Positions 29,209 through 37,488 of a stretch of 64,000 nucleotides of DNA are shown piece after piece. How positions within the stretch are numbered: position 1 is the stretch's first letter; every line of letters begins with the position of its first letter. The DNA comes from Myxococcaceae bacterium (lineage in GTDB: Bacteria; Myxococcota; Myxococcia; Myxococcales; Myxococcaceae). The notes below the pieces were generated by a model, which had not been told where the DNA came from, did not search any database, and saw only the letters and a list, made by a program, of their open reading frames with translations. The translations under genes were made by a program, and so were the position numbers. The stretch spans positions 1 through 64,000 of the forward strand of contig JAEUJQ010000016.1 in assembly GCA_016793095.1 (NCBI GenBank), written 5' to 3'.

Positions 29209-30077
29209 CGCGTCACCACCAGCCCGCCGCCGGGACCGGGGAGCTCGGCTTCGGGATCGAGCGACTCGCCGTCGCGGCGCAGCTCGAAGTGCAGGTGGAC
29301 GCCGGTCGCGGTGCCGGTCTTCCCCGCCCAGCCGATGACGTCCCCCCGCTTCACCACGTCGCCCGGCTGCACCGCCCAGCCCGACAGGTGGCTGTAGCGG
29401 CTCGCGAGGTGCGGGTCGTGCTGCAGCTCGACCTGCTTGCCGTGGCCCGAGTTCCAGCCGGCGAAGGCCACCACGCCCGGCCCTGCGGCGTACACGGCCT
29501 GCGCGCGGTTCGCCTCGAGATCGACGCCCGCGTGAAAGCGGTAGTCGCCGTGCACGGGGTGCGTGCGGTGGCCCCACGGGCTCGTCACCACCACCGGCTC
29601 CACCGGCCACACGAAGGTCTCGGGCCGCGCCTTGAGCGGCCGGTTCCCGCGGCTGAGCTTCACCAGCTTCATCGTCAGCGCCGCGAGCGTGCGCTGCGAG
29701 TGCGAGGCCACCTCGAGCGGCACGTCTCCGTAGCGGGCGCCGTCGGCCTCGATGGCCGTCTGCAGCCACAGCCGCGCGCGGACCAGATCGAGCGCGCTGG
29801 CCTGGCGCCCGGTGAGGGCCTCCACGTCGCTCAGCACGGCGACCCAGGCGGTGACGTGCGCGTCGGGCATCGGCGCACCTCGCGGCGTCGCGTCGCGCAT
29901 CCGCTCGGCGCCCTCCACGAAGCGCTGAAGGCGCTCCAGCAGCTCCGCCGAGGCGACCGGCTCACGCGTCGGCGGCCGAGCGCGGGCGCCCAGCACGTCC
30001 TCCGGGGCGAGCCGCTCCACCGGCGCTGAGGCGCACGCCACCATGATGGAGCCGAGGGAGATGGCCAGCCGCCGCAT
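29205..30077 (-). CDS. M23-family peptidoglycan endopeptidase lipoprotein
   Basis: 290 residues from the ATG at 30077 (a GTG three bases upstream is in frame). A lipobox (MVAC, Cys15) anchors it. A helical region (about 25-160) precedes an M23/LytM-like zinc domain. The LytM pattern is present: HAGVDLEA (HxxxD), SRYSHLSGW, then HxH in GVHLHFE. These His and Asp residues bind the zinc and make it a likely active D,D-endopeptidase rather than a degenerate LytM factor. Coupled to the small gene at 28816. Confidence 0.9.
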   Translation of the reverse strand: MRRLAISLGSIMVACASAPVERLAPEDVLGARARPPTREPVASAELLERLQRFVEGAERMRDATPRGAPMPDAHVTAWVAVLSDVEALTGRQASALDLVRARLWLQTAIEADGARYGDVPLEVASHSQRTLAALTMKLVKLSRGNRPLKARPETFVWPVEPVVVTSPWGHRTHPVHGDYRFHAGVDLEANRAQAVYAAGPGVVAFAGWNSGHGKQVELQHDPHLASRYSHLSGWAVQPGDVVKRGDVIGWAGKTGTATGVHLHFELRRDGESLDPEAELPGPGGGLVVTR

Positions 30078-30110
30078 CACGCAAACCGTACCCCAGGCGA
30101 CGCGCGGCGC

Positions 30111-30539
30111 TCACTTCCGGATGGGGCGGGGTGAGCCCGTGTGGGACAGGCCGACGGAGCTGGTCGCCCCGGAAGACGCTGCCCGGGCCCGGGCCAGGAG
30201 GAACCGCGCGCCCGCCACCTCGCGACGTCGCTGGCGGGCTTCACGTCGTTCCTCCGCGCGCGCGCGGGCTGCTTCGCTTCGCACCCGGCGCTCGGCCGCG
30301 AGTCCCCTGGCCCACAACGCGCCCGGCGTCAGCGTCCGATCGCCTGCCGCCGCGAAGACCATGGTCGCAGCGAGCGGGTGCTTCTCGAGCAGCGCTCCCC
30401 GCGCCAGCGCAGCGGCCAGCGACCGGGGCGGTCGGCACCACCGCAGCAGCTCGACCACCACCTGCGCCGTCGGGGCTCGACGCCCACGCTCCTCGAGCAA
30501 GCGGAGCACCCGTACGACCACCTCGTCCCTGTCGTCCAT
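30111..30539 (-). CDS. Small hypothetical protein with Arg-rich helix
   Basis: 142 residues. The ATG at 30539 is strongly supported by AGGAGG five bases upstream. The N-terminal 75 residues are predicted helical with a winged-helix-like feel (VVRVLRLLEERGRRAPTAQVVVELLRWCR), followed by a long Arg/Ala helix (RRVRSEAARARAEERREARQRRREVAG) that may bind nucleic acid or form a coiled coil. No signal peptide. Not recognised. It precedes the M23 lipoprotein by only 33 bases on the same strand. Confidence 0.6.
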   Translation of the reverse strand: MDDRDEVVVRVLRLLEERGRRAPTAQVVVELLRWCRPPRSLAAALARGALLEKHPLAATMVFAAAGDRTLTPGALWARGLAAERRVRSEAARARAEERREARQRRREVAGARFLLARARAASSGATSSVGLSHTGSPRPIRK

Positions 30540-30720
30540 TCCGTCCTCCTGGTTTGGCCGTCGCCGGCCCGCATCGTGAAGACCACCGTTCCCTGGAGGA
30601 GCCGGTTGGTGAGAGGCACCCGCCTCTGCTCGTGATGCACTGCCAACGCTACCACGGGTGCAGCCCGATCCGTGCGCCGCCCCGAAGCCTGAGCGCTGTC
30701 GTCGAAACGAACGCGTCGAA

Positions 30721-30863
30721 CCACCCGCGCCGACCACCCGCGTTGGCCCACCCGCGTTGCCCCACACGCGTCCACCCGCGTCGACCCGCGTCCACCCGCG
30801 TCCACCCGCGTCCACCCGCGTCGAACCCACCCGTCGAGGCACCCGAGGTGAACCACCCGCGTC
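30721..30863. repeat. Degenerate 10-bp tandem repeat (CCACCCGCGT)
   Basis: About a dozen imperfect copies of CCACCCGCGT in 140 bases, of which five are in exact 10-bp register at 30771-30820 (one carries CGA instead of CCA). The tract lies in the 368-base gap between the small hypothetical gene (30539) and alr (30908), not in a translated frame. A period of 10 places copies on the same DNA face, which fits arrayed protein sites or a phased-curvature element; it may equally be simple expansion. Confidence 0.75.
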
Positions 30864-30907
30864 GCCAGGCAGCGCCAGGGGCACGAATCTGGAGTAGGCA
30901 CTGCGCA

Positions 30908-32089
30908 ATGTCCGTGCCCGCGCCCGGCGCGCTCGCCTCGCGCCTCGAGCTGTCCGCCTCTGCCTTCCGCGCCAACGTCGCAGCCTTTCGCGCCGTCGCG
31001 GGGCCCCAGCGCCGCGTGGGCGCCGTGCTCAAGGGCAACGCCTATGGCCACGGCTTCGCCGAGGTGCTGCCGCTCGCGCACGCCGCCGCTGACGCGCTCT
31101 ACGTCATCACCCCCAACGAGGGCCTCGCGATTCGCGCCTTCGAGGCCGACCAGGCCGCCTCCCGGCGCGACGTGCTCGTCATCGGAGCCGTCACGCCTGG
31201 CGAGCTCGTCGAGCTCTCGGCCGCCGACGTCGACGTGGTGGTCGCCGATCGCACCCTCGAGGCGGCGGTGCCCCTGCTGCGTCAGCGCAAGCTGCGCGCC
31301 CGCGTGCACGTACACCTCGACACCGGCCTCGGCCGTGAGGGGTTCACCCTCAAGCAGCTGGAGGCCGGAGAGGTTGACGTGCTGGCCCAGGCGCGCGACG
31401 TCGTCGAGCTGAAGGGCCTGTTGAGCCACTTCGCCAACACCGAGGACGTCACCGAGCAGTCGTACGCCACCGCCCAGCTCCAGGCGTTCTCCAGCGCCGT
31501 CGCTGCGCTCGCCCGACGGGTCCCCATCGCGGCCGACGTGCAGCGCCACTTCGCCGCCAGCGCCGCGGCCCTGGTGCTGCCGCCCTCACGCTTCGACGTG
31601 GTGCGCGTGGGCATCGGCCTGTACGGACTGTGGCCGTCCACCGAGACGCGCCTGTCGGCGAAGGTGGTGCTCGGCGAGCTGCCGGCGCTGACTCCCGTGC
31701 TGTCGTGGCGGTGCCCGAGCCAGGTGGTGAAGTGGCTGCCTGCCGGCTCCTTCGTCGGCTACGGCTGCACCTGGCGCTGCGGCGCCGACACCCGCGTGGC
31801 CGTGCTGCCCGTCGGCTACTGGGACGGCTACCCCCGGCTCGCCTCGGGCAAGGCCCACGTGCTGGTGAACGGCCGCCGGTGCCCCGTGCTCGGGCGCGTG
31901 ATGATGAACCACCTCATCATCGACGTGACGCACGCGGTGGCCGACGAGCGACCGCTGGTGGCGACGCTGCTCGGGCGTGACGGAGACGAGAGCCTGTCGG
32001 CCGAGACGCTCGCCGGCTGGGCCCAGACGATTCACTACGAGCTCGTCACCCGCCTCGGGGCACACCTGCCGCGCCGGGTGGTGGACTGA
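30908..32089 (+). CDS. alr: Alanine racemase
   Basis: 393 residues; a PLP enzyme converting L- to D-alanine for peptidoglycan. The PLP-binding Lys is K42 in AVLKGNAYGHG, the family signature. The second catalytic residue is the Tyr in SFVGYGCTWR near residue 280. The Arg/Asp of RVGIGLYGLWP is conserved. The start at 30908 has only a weak ribosome site (GGAG 13 bases upstream), and a GTG six bases later is also possible. Followed after five bases by nth, a probable operon. Confidence 0.93.
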   Translation: MSVPAPGALASRLELSASAFRANVAAFRAVAGPQRRVGAVLKGNAYGHGFAEVLPLAHAAADALYVITPNEGLAIRAFEADQAASRRDVLVIGAVTPGELVELSAADVDVVVADRTLEAAVPLLRQRKLRARVHVHLDTGLGREGFTLKQLEAGEVDVLAQARDVVELKGLLSHFANTEDVTEQSYATAQLQAFSSAVAALARRVPIAADVQRHFAASAAALVLPPSRFDVVRVGIGLYGLWPSTETRLSAKVVLGELPALTPVLSWRCPSQVVKWLPAGSFVGYGCTWRCGADTRVAVLPVGYWDGYPRLASGKAHVLVNGRRCPVLGRVMMNHLIIDVTHAVADERPLVATLLGRDGDESLSAETLAGWAQTIHYELVTRLGAHLPRRVVD

Positions 32090-32094
32090 CGGCC

Positions 32095-32751
32095 ATGGCG
32101 AGAGAAGCGCTGGCTGACAAGCGCCGCCGGGCCGCCGAGGTGATTCGCCGCCTCGACGCCGCCATGCCCGAGGCTGAGATCGAGCTCGACTTCGAGACGC
32201 CCCTCGAGCTGCTGGTCGCGGTGCTCCTGTCGGCCCAGACGACGGACAAGCGCGTCAACCTCGTCACGCCCGCGCTGTTCCGCGACTTCAAGACGGCCGC
32301 TGACTACGCCGCCACCACGCCGAAGGTGCTCGAGGGCTACCTGAAGACCGTCGGCCTCTTCCGGAACAAGTCGAAGGCGCTGGTGAAGCTCGGGCGCGAG
32401 CTGGTCGCGCAGCACGACGGCGAAGTGCCCCGCTCACGCGCCGCCCTCGCTGAGCTGCCCGGCGTCGGGAACAAGACCGCGGGCGTCGTCGCGATCCACC
32501 TCGGTGACGAGAAGGCCTTTCCGGTGGACACCCACATTCTCCGCCTGTCCAGACGGCTGGGGCTGTCGCGCCACCTGCTGCCAGATCCAGTCGAGGCTGA
32601 TCTCCGTAGGCTCTTGCCGGAGGACCTGTGGTTCAAGGCACACCAGCTCATCATCTGGCACGGCAGACGGGTCTGCGACGCGCGCAAGCCCGCATGTCAC
32701 CGCTGCGTGCTCGTCGACTTGTGCCCTCGACGAGGTGTCAGGTCGAAGTGA
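32095..32751 (+). CDS. nth: Endonuclease III (DNA glycosylase/AP lyase)
   Basis: 218 residues. The helix-hairpin-helix LPGVGNKTAGVV around residues 119-130 includes the catalytic Lys, and the catalytic Asp follows in PVDTHILRLSRRLG near 140. The [4Fe-4S] ligands are in the C-terminal loop with the classic spacing C-x6-C-x2-C-x5-C (CDARKPACHRCVLVDLC). It removes oxidised pyrimidines in base-excision repair. The ATG is five bases after alr. Confidence 0.95.
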   Translation: MAREALADKRRRAAEVIRRLDAAMPEAEIELDFETPLELLVAVLLSAQTTDKRVNLVTPALFRDFKTAADYAATTPKVLEGYLKTVGLFRNKSKALVKLGRELVAQHDGEVPRSRAALAELPGVGNKTAGVVAIHLGDEKAFPVDTHILRLSRRLGLSRHLLPDPVEADLRRLLPEDLWFKAHQLIIWHGRRVCDARKPACHRCVLVDLCPRRGVRSK

Positions 32752-32844
32752 CAGATGCAGGTGAAAGACGCTCTTCGTTCACGCGCGTCAAGCGGGGAAA
32801 CGGATCGAGCCACTATATGGTTCCACGTCGTCTCCGACAGGTGA

Positions 32845-32871
32845 GTGTCAGGAGCGTGTCATCACTGACGC
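32845..32871. promoter_or_regulatory. Inverted repeat upstream of the TetR gene
   Basis: Arms GTGTCAG and CTGACGC (6 of 7 complementary) spaced by 13 bases, about 40 bases before the TetR start. TetR-type regulators often bind such sites near their own gene, so this is a candidate operator. A TATA-rich CACTATATGG lies just upstream at 32811-32820. Confidence 0.3.
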
Positions 32872-32910
32872 GATCGGCCGGGTCGCGTCTTGAGGGGAGT
32901 GAGCTGCGTC

Positions 32911-33507
32911 GTGGGTGAGACCAGTCGTGATCGGCAGCGCGAAGCAACGAGGCAGCGGCTGTACGAGGCAGCCCTCGGCATCTTCCGCAGAGACGGGTTT
33001 CGTGACGCGCGGGTCGATGACATCACGCTCGTCGCGGGCGTGAGCCGAACCGCGTTCTACTTCCACTTCCCCACGAAGGAAGACGTGCTCACCGAGCTCA
33101 TCCGCCGCACGGAGGCGCCCATCGCGGTCGCCGTCTCCGAGCTTCACCCCGACGCCGAGCTCCCCACCGTCCTCGAGACCGTCACCGACTGGCTCACCCG
33201 CACCTGGCAGGACGAGCGAGCGCTCATCGTCGACACGATGGCGATCGGGCTGCGGGTCGAGTCGGCCACGTCGCCCGAGGCCAACCCCAACGGGCTTCGC
33301 GCACAGCTCGCGGCGCGGTTCGAGCGCGCCGTGCAGAACGGCGTGCTGCACGACGCCCAGCGCCCCGCCGCGCTCGCCGATCTCTACCTGCTCAACTGCA
33401 TGTCGGCGATGGCGTCGTGGGCCCAGGGAGAGGGCAGGGGCCTCATCGAGGCGCTCCAGCTCGCGAACCAGCTCTTCCTCAACGGCGCCCGCCGGCGGCT
33501 CGGGTAG
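32911..33507 (+). CDS. TetR-family transcriptional regulator
   Basis: 198 residues from the GTG at 32911, which has a loose GGGAGTGAG upstream; a TTG at 32890 would add seven residues. The N-terminal TetR DNA-binding domain is clear: RQRLYEAALGIFRRDGFRDARVDDITLVAGVSRTAFYFHFPTKEDVL. The C-terminal ligand domain is helical and variable. Its stop abuts the def stop with no gap, convergent. The target and ligand are unknown; autoregulation through the nearby inverted repeat is likely. Confidence 0.85.
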   Translation: MGETSRDRQREATRQRLYEAALGIFRRDGFRDARVDDITLVAGVSRTAFYFHFPTKEDVLTELIRRTEAPIAVAVSELHPDAELPTVLETVTDWLTRTWQDERALIVDTMAIGLRVESATSPEANPNGLRAQLAARFERAVQNGVLHDAQRPAALADLYLLNCMSAMASWAQGEGRGLIEALQLANQLFLNGARRRLG

Positions 33508-34077
33508 TCAGCGGGCCTCGGCTCCACCAGCGCGGGCCTTCCTGGCCTCGGCGGCTGCTTCCTTCTTCTCGGCCTCCTGCGCCGCCTGCAGCTTCTTCAT
33601 CCGCTTGCGGATGAGCTCGCGCTTCAGGCTCGAGATGTGATCGACGAACATCGTGCCCTTGAGGTGATCGGTCTCGTGCTGCACGGCGATGGCCAGCAGC
33701 CCCTCGCACCGCAGCGTGTGCTCGGCCCCGTGCTCGTCGAGGAACCTGACCGTCACGACCGCGGCGCGCTCGACGTCTTCAGCCTCTCCGGGGATCGACA
33801 GACAGCCTTCCTTGTAGTCGATCTTCCCCTCGTACGAGAGGATCTCCGGGTTCACCATCGCCAGCGGCTTCGCGTCGGGCTGCCGCGGGGTGGTGTCGAC
33901 GACGATGACGTTCTTCAGGACCCCGATCTGGGGCGCCGCGAGGCCGACGCCATCGGCGGCGTACATCGAGTCGAAGAGGTCCTTCACGAGGGCGCGCGTG
34001 GAGTCGTCCACCGTCGCCACCGGCTGCGCCTTCAGCTTGAGGGTGGGGTGGGGCCACACCAGGATTTCACGAACCAT
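33508..34077 (-). CDS. def: Peptide deformylase
   Basis: 189 residues. It removes the N-formyl group from nascent proteins. The three metalloenzyme motifs are present: GVGLAAPQIG near residue 44, EGCLSIPG near 90 (metal-binding Cys), and QHETDHLKG near 132 (metal-binding His pair and catalytic Glu; HExDH form). After the core, a Lys/Ala/Glu-rich helix extends the C-terminus (residues about 155-189). Converges with the TetR gene. Confidence 0.95.
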   Translation of the reverse strand: MVREILVWPHPTLKLKAQPVATVDDSTRALVKDLFDSMYAADGVGLAAPQIGVLKNVIVVDTTPRQPDAKPLAMVNPEILSYEGKIDYKEGCLSIPGEAEDVERAAVVTVRFLDEHGAEHTLRCEGLLAIAVQHETDHLKGTMFVDHISSLKRELIRKRMKKLQAAQEAEKKEAAAEARKARAGGAEAR

Positions 34078-34134
34078 GCGTCCCCTTTGTAATGCCTCAG
34101 GGTGCGCCGCGCCAAGCCGGGTCGCTCCGGACAG

Positions 34135-37100
34135 TCAGTCGAGCAGGTGGCGCGCGTACTCGGCCCGCCGGCGCTCGTCCTCGAGAGCCTTCGCGGCCTC
34201 GTCGATCAGCGACGAGACCACCTGCGCCCGCTGCTGGAGCGAGGCGTCGGGGTGGCCGGTGTACTTGATGGGATCGAACTCCTCCGCGAGCCGCCGGGCG
34301 GCGCGCTGGACGTCTTCGCTGGTGGCGCCGCGGGTCAACCCGAGGATGCTGAAGTAGTCGGCGTCCTGCACCTCGTCGTACTTGGCCTCGAGGCGGCGCA
34401 CGTCGAGGTCTCCGGACGGCGCGGCGGGGGGCTTGTCGGGCGCCTTCACCTCGATGAGGCCGAGCAGCTTCGCGACCAGCAGCGTGCGGAAGGCCTGCTC
34501 CTGCTTGAGGCCAGCGGCCAGCGTCAGATCCTCGACCGAGGCCTCGCCGTCCACCCACGAGAGCATCTTGCGCTCTTTGTCCGCGAAGCCGACGGCGCGC
34601 AGGTCGAGCTCGTGATCGGTCGCGACGCAGACGGCCTCCGCGCCGCCGAGGCGCTCGAGCAGCGAGTCAGCGGGCAGGGCGCGGCGCAGCGCCTCCGCCA
34701 GGAGCGGCAGGGTGGCGCGGGGCACGGCGACCAACAGCACCCGCGAGGACGGCGGGTCGTCTGACAGCCGGTACTGGGTGAGCTCCTCGCTGAAGGCCTC
34801 GAGCGCCACGGCCTCGGTCGCGCGCTGGAGCAGGGGGATCGTCTCGATCTCCCGCAGGTAGCCGCGCGCCTTCATGGCCTCGAGCTGCTCCCTCGGCGTC
34901 GCCGTGCGCAGCAGCCGCAGCTCGGCCTCCTGACGGGCGTCGATGAGGCCGTCCCGGCGGGCGCGATCGACCAGGGACTCGTGGTCGAACGACGACTCCG
35001 CGCCATGCAGGGCGCCCTTCTTGAACCACAGCGTGCGGGTGCCGCCACGAACGCCCAGCTCGACCCGCGCGTCGGCCTGACCCGAGGCGAGCGTGGCGAT
35101 GAGGTGGGCGAGCTGCTGCAGGTCAACGGACCCGTTTCGCGGCAGCCCGAGCGAGCGTCGGCCGGGCAGGGCGAGGTTCATCACCTGCCGGTGCTCGAGG
35201 GCCTTGAGGCGCTCCGTCGAGAGCTGGGCCAGCGCGTCGGCTTCGTCAGCGCGGGCCCGCTGGGCTTCGAGGGCCTCCTTGTGCGCGGCGACGTCCTTCG
35301 TGAGGGACGCGACGCCCGCCTCGGCGCCCTCGAGCTCGGACTCGACCTCTCCCACCCGCTCGTTCAGGGCGGCGTTCTCGGCCGTCAGCCGGGCGACCTC
35401 TGGCCGCAGGCGCTCGAGCTCGGGCAGGACGGCTTCGAGCGTCTCCTTCGCCTCGCCGAGGTCGGTGCGCGCCGACTCGAGCTCGCTCCGCGTGGCCGCC
35501 AGGGCGGTCTCGGTCTCGGCGAGCAGCTTCTGCGCCCCCGCGGCCAGGCCCTTCCCTTCGACCGCCTGCGCCACGGCGCCCTCGAGCTTGTTCGTCAGCT
35601 CGTCGCGCTGCTCTTCGACACCGAGGCGGGCGAGGCGCTCCTGGTCGAGCTGAACCGACAGCTCCTTCACCTTGAGGGTGGCCTGCTCGAACTGGTCTCG
35701 AAGGGTGGCCAGGTTGCTCTGGACGGTGGCGAGCTCGCGCTCGGCCTTCCGCGCGGCCTCCTGCTCGTGGGTGAGGCTCGAGAGCAACGACTCGCGTTCG
35801 GCGGCGCGCTCCACCGCGGTGGCGTTGACGGCGTCGAGGGCGTGCTCGGCGTCGGCGAGCCGGCGGGAGGCGTCGTCGAGCGCCCGCGTGCGCGCCTCGA
35901 GCGCAGCCTCGGCCTCGTCCGCGCGCGCCGCCTCCTGCTCGAGATCGGCAGCCCCGCGCTCGGTCTGCTCGTTCAGCTTCGCGTTCAGCGCGGCGAGCGT
36001 CTCGTTGAGGCGATCGACCTCGTCTTCGGCGGCCGACCGGGTCTCGCGCTCCTTGCGCACGAGCGACTCGGCGTGCTCGGCGCGGCGCTCGAGGGCCTCG
36101 CGGTCTGCCTCGGCCTTGCGGCGCTCGGCCTCGGCGGTCTGTCGCTGCGCCTGTGCCCTCGCTCGTCCCTCGAGGGAGATGGCCTCGGCGCGCTCCAGCA
36201 CGGCACGGACGAGCTCGGGGTTCGGCGGCGCGGCGGCCTGGAGCTCCACGGGAGCAGGGGCCGGCGCGACGGTCGGGTCGGCCGCTCCGTCGGGTGGGGT
36301 CGTGCCCACGTCGGCGAACGAGGTCTCATCGGCGGGGGCCGCGGGGGCCTCGTCCACGCGCTGCACCGTCGGGGGCGTGAACGAGGGCGCGGTCGTGACG
36401 TTCGCCCGGGCCTCCCTCGCGGCGCGGCGGCGGGCGGCCTCGGCGCGCACCTCGTCTTCGAGGCGCTGCAGCTCGGCGTCGTCCGTCAGCGCGGGCAGCG
36501 ACGAGTCGAGCGTGGCCATGGCCTGCGCTTCCACGTCGCGGTGCAGCTCGTCTTCGAGGTTGGGCAGGTCGCCGAACAGCCGCGCCACCGCGGACGGAGA
36601 GGCCTGCGGGGGCTGTTCGTCGCCCGGCCCGGCAGGAGCGTCGGCCGCCAGGCCAGCCTCGGAGCCGTCGGTCACCTCTGGAGGGCCGTCGGCTGGTGGC
36701 GCCTCGCTGGACCCGGAGGGGACCGCGGGCAGGTCGGCCGTCGCCAGCTCGTCCGGCGGGCCTTCGTGCCCCGCGCTGGCGTTGGCTTCTGGAGGCGTGG
36801 GCGCCGCGTCGGCGATCAGCTCCTGGGTCTGTGGGAGCTGATCGGACGGCACCGCGGCGGCCGGCCGCGTGGCCCGCCAGGGCTCTGGCTCGTCGAGGCG
36901 GGGCGGTGACGTCTGCGGGGTCGTCTCCGTCCGCGGCTCGGTGACGGTCCACTCCTGCTCGTCTTCAGCGGCGCGCATCTGCCCCTGCACCGTCTTCGCG
37001 AAGTGCTCGGGATCGATGGGCAGCGGCTCGACGTGGTACCCGAAGCCGGGAATCGACTCACCCAGCAGCACGACCCGGAGCAGCTGCGCGTCCGGGTGCT

Positions 37101-37308
37101 GTCGCAGCTCCTCCAGCACCACGGCGCCGCGCTCGGACTCGACCGAGGGTTGGAGCAGGAGCAGCCCGGGCAGGTGGTGGCCCCACGCGATGACGGCGTC
37201 GGCGGCGCTGGTCGCGAGGATCACCTCGTAGCCTTCGCGCCCCAGCGCGCGCTTCACCGCGGCGATGGTGGAGAGGTCGTCGGCGACGAGGAGGACCGGC
37301 GGGGCCAT
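34135..37308 (-). CDS. Pseudo-receiver, coiled-coil, PATAN (DUF4388) and J-like domain protein
   Basis: 1057 residues from the ATG at 37308; a GTG nine bases upstream is an alternative. Residues 3-110 have the response-regulator fold (VLLVADDLSTIAAVKRAL... ) but Gln53 sits where the phosphorylated Asp should be (LLLLQPS) and the usual Lys is missing, so it is a pseudo-receiver. A long Pro/Glu-rich linker follows, then about 320 residues of coiled coil (e.g. ALERRAEHAESLVRKERETR). A PATAN/DUF4388-type domain lies near residues 700-800 (LPRNGSVDLQQLAHLIATLASGQADARVEL, LWFKKGALHGAES), and a J-domain-like C-terminus (DADYFSILGLTRGATSEDVQRAARRLAEEFDP) lacks the HPD motif. The order recalls myxobacterial motility and polarity scaffold proteins such as AglZ and FrzS. 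Confidence 0.82.
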   Translation of the reverse strand: MAPPVLLVADDLSTIAAVKRALGREGYEVILATSAADAVIAWGHHLPGLLLLQPSVESERGAVVLEELRQHPDAQLLRVVLLGESIPGFGYHVEPLPIDPEHFAKTVQGQMRAAEDEQEWTVTEPRTETTPQTSPPRLDEPEPWRATRPAAAVPSDQLPQTQELIADAAPTPPEANASAGHEGPPDELATADLPAVPSGSSEAPPADGPPEVTDGSEAGLAADAPAGPGDEQPPQASPSAVARLFGDLPNLEDELHRDVEAQAMATLDSSLPALTDDAELQRLEDEVRAEAARRRAAREARANVTTAPSFTPPTVQRVDEAPAAPADETSFADVGTTPPDGAADPTVAPAPAPVELQAAAPPNPELVRAVLERAEAISLEGRARAQAQRQTAEAERRKAEADREALERRAEHAESLVRKERETRSAAEDEVDRLNETLAALNAKLNEQTERGAADLEQEAARADEAEAALEARTRALDDASRRLADAEHALDAVNATAVERAAERESLLSSLTHEQEAARKAERELATVQSNLATLRDQFEQATLKVKELSVQLDQERLARLGVEEQRDELTNKLEGAVAQAVEGKGLAAGAQKLLAETETALAATRSELESARTDLGEAKETLEAVLPELERLRPEVARLTAENAALNERVGEVESELEGAEAGVASLTKDVAAHKEALEAQRARADEADALAQLSTERLKALEHRQVMNLALPGRRSLGLPRNGSVDLQQLAHLIATLASGQADARVELGVRGGTRTLWFKKGALHGAESSFDHESLVDRARRDGLIDARQEAELRLLRTATPREQLEAMKARGYLREIETIPLLQRATEAVALEAFSEELTQYRLSDDPPSSRVLLVAVPRATLPLLAEALRRALPADSLLERLGGAEAVCVATDHELDLRAVGFADKERKMLSWVDGEASVEDLTLAAGLKQEQAFRTLLVAKLLGLIEVKAPDKPPAAPSGDLDVRRLEAKYDEVQDADYFSILGLTRGATSEDVQRAARRLAEEFDPIKYTGHPDASLQQRAQVVSSLIDEAAKALEDERRRAEYARHLLD

Positions 37309-37454
37309 GGCTGGCACACGTTGCTACAGGCGTGCCGGCCTGTCGAAAAACCGGCCCGGCGGTCGCCAGCCTGCAGCAGGCCGCTGGAGCTGACGTCCGA
37401 GCCACCGCGAGCGCGGCGACCCCCGACGGCCCGGTGAGGAGCGGTCGTCCCCCG

Positions 37455-37474
37455 CGCCCGGTTGGCTCCGGGCG
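37455..37474 (-). terminator. Hairpin after priA
   Basis: A perfect 7-bp stem (CGCCCGG and CCGGGCG, loop of six) lying 14 to 33 bases past the priA stop on the minus strand. It has no T-tract but is well placed to end the priA transcript before the large pseudo-receiver gene. Confidence 0.4.
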
Positions 37475-37488
37475 AACCGCTCGACGAC

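Noticed and set aside
30721-30863. Ten-bp tandem array considered as a CRISPR or phage attachment site
   Set aside because: Units are too short, with no spacers, no neighbouring integrase and no flanking duplicate.
34981-36909. A 642-codon plus-strand frame opposite the pseudo-receiver gene
   Set aside because: Glu/Arg/Leu composition follows from the coiled-coil codons on the other strand; no ribosome site and no motif.
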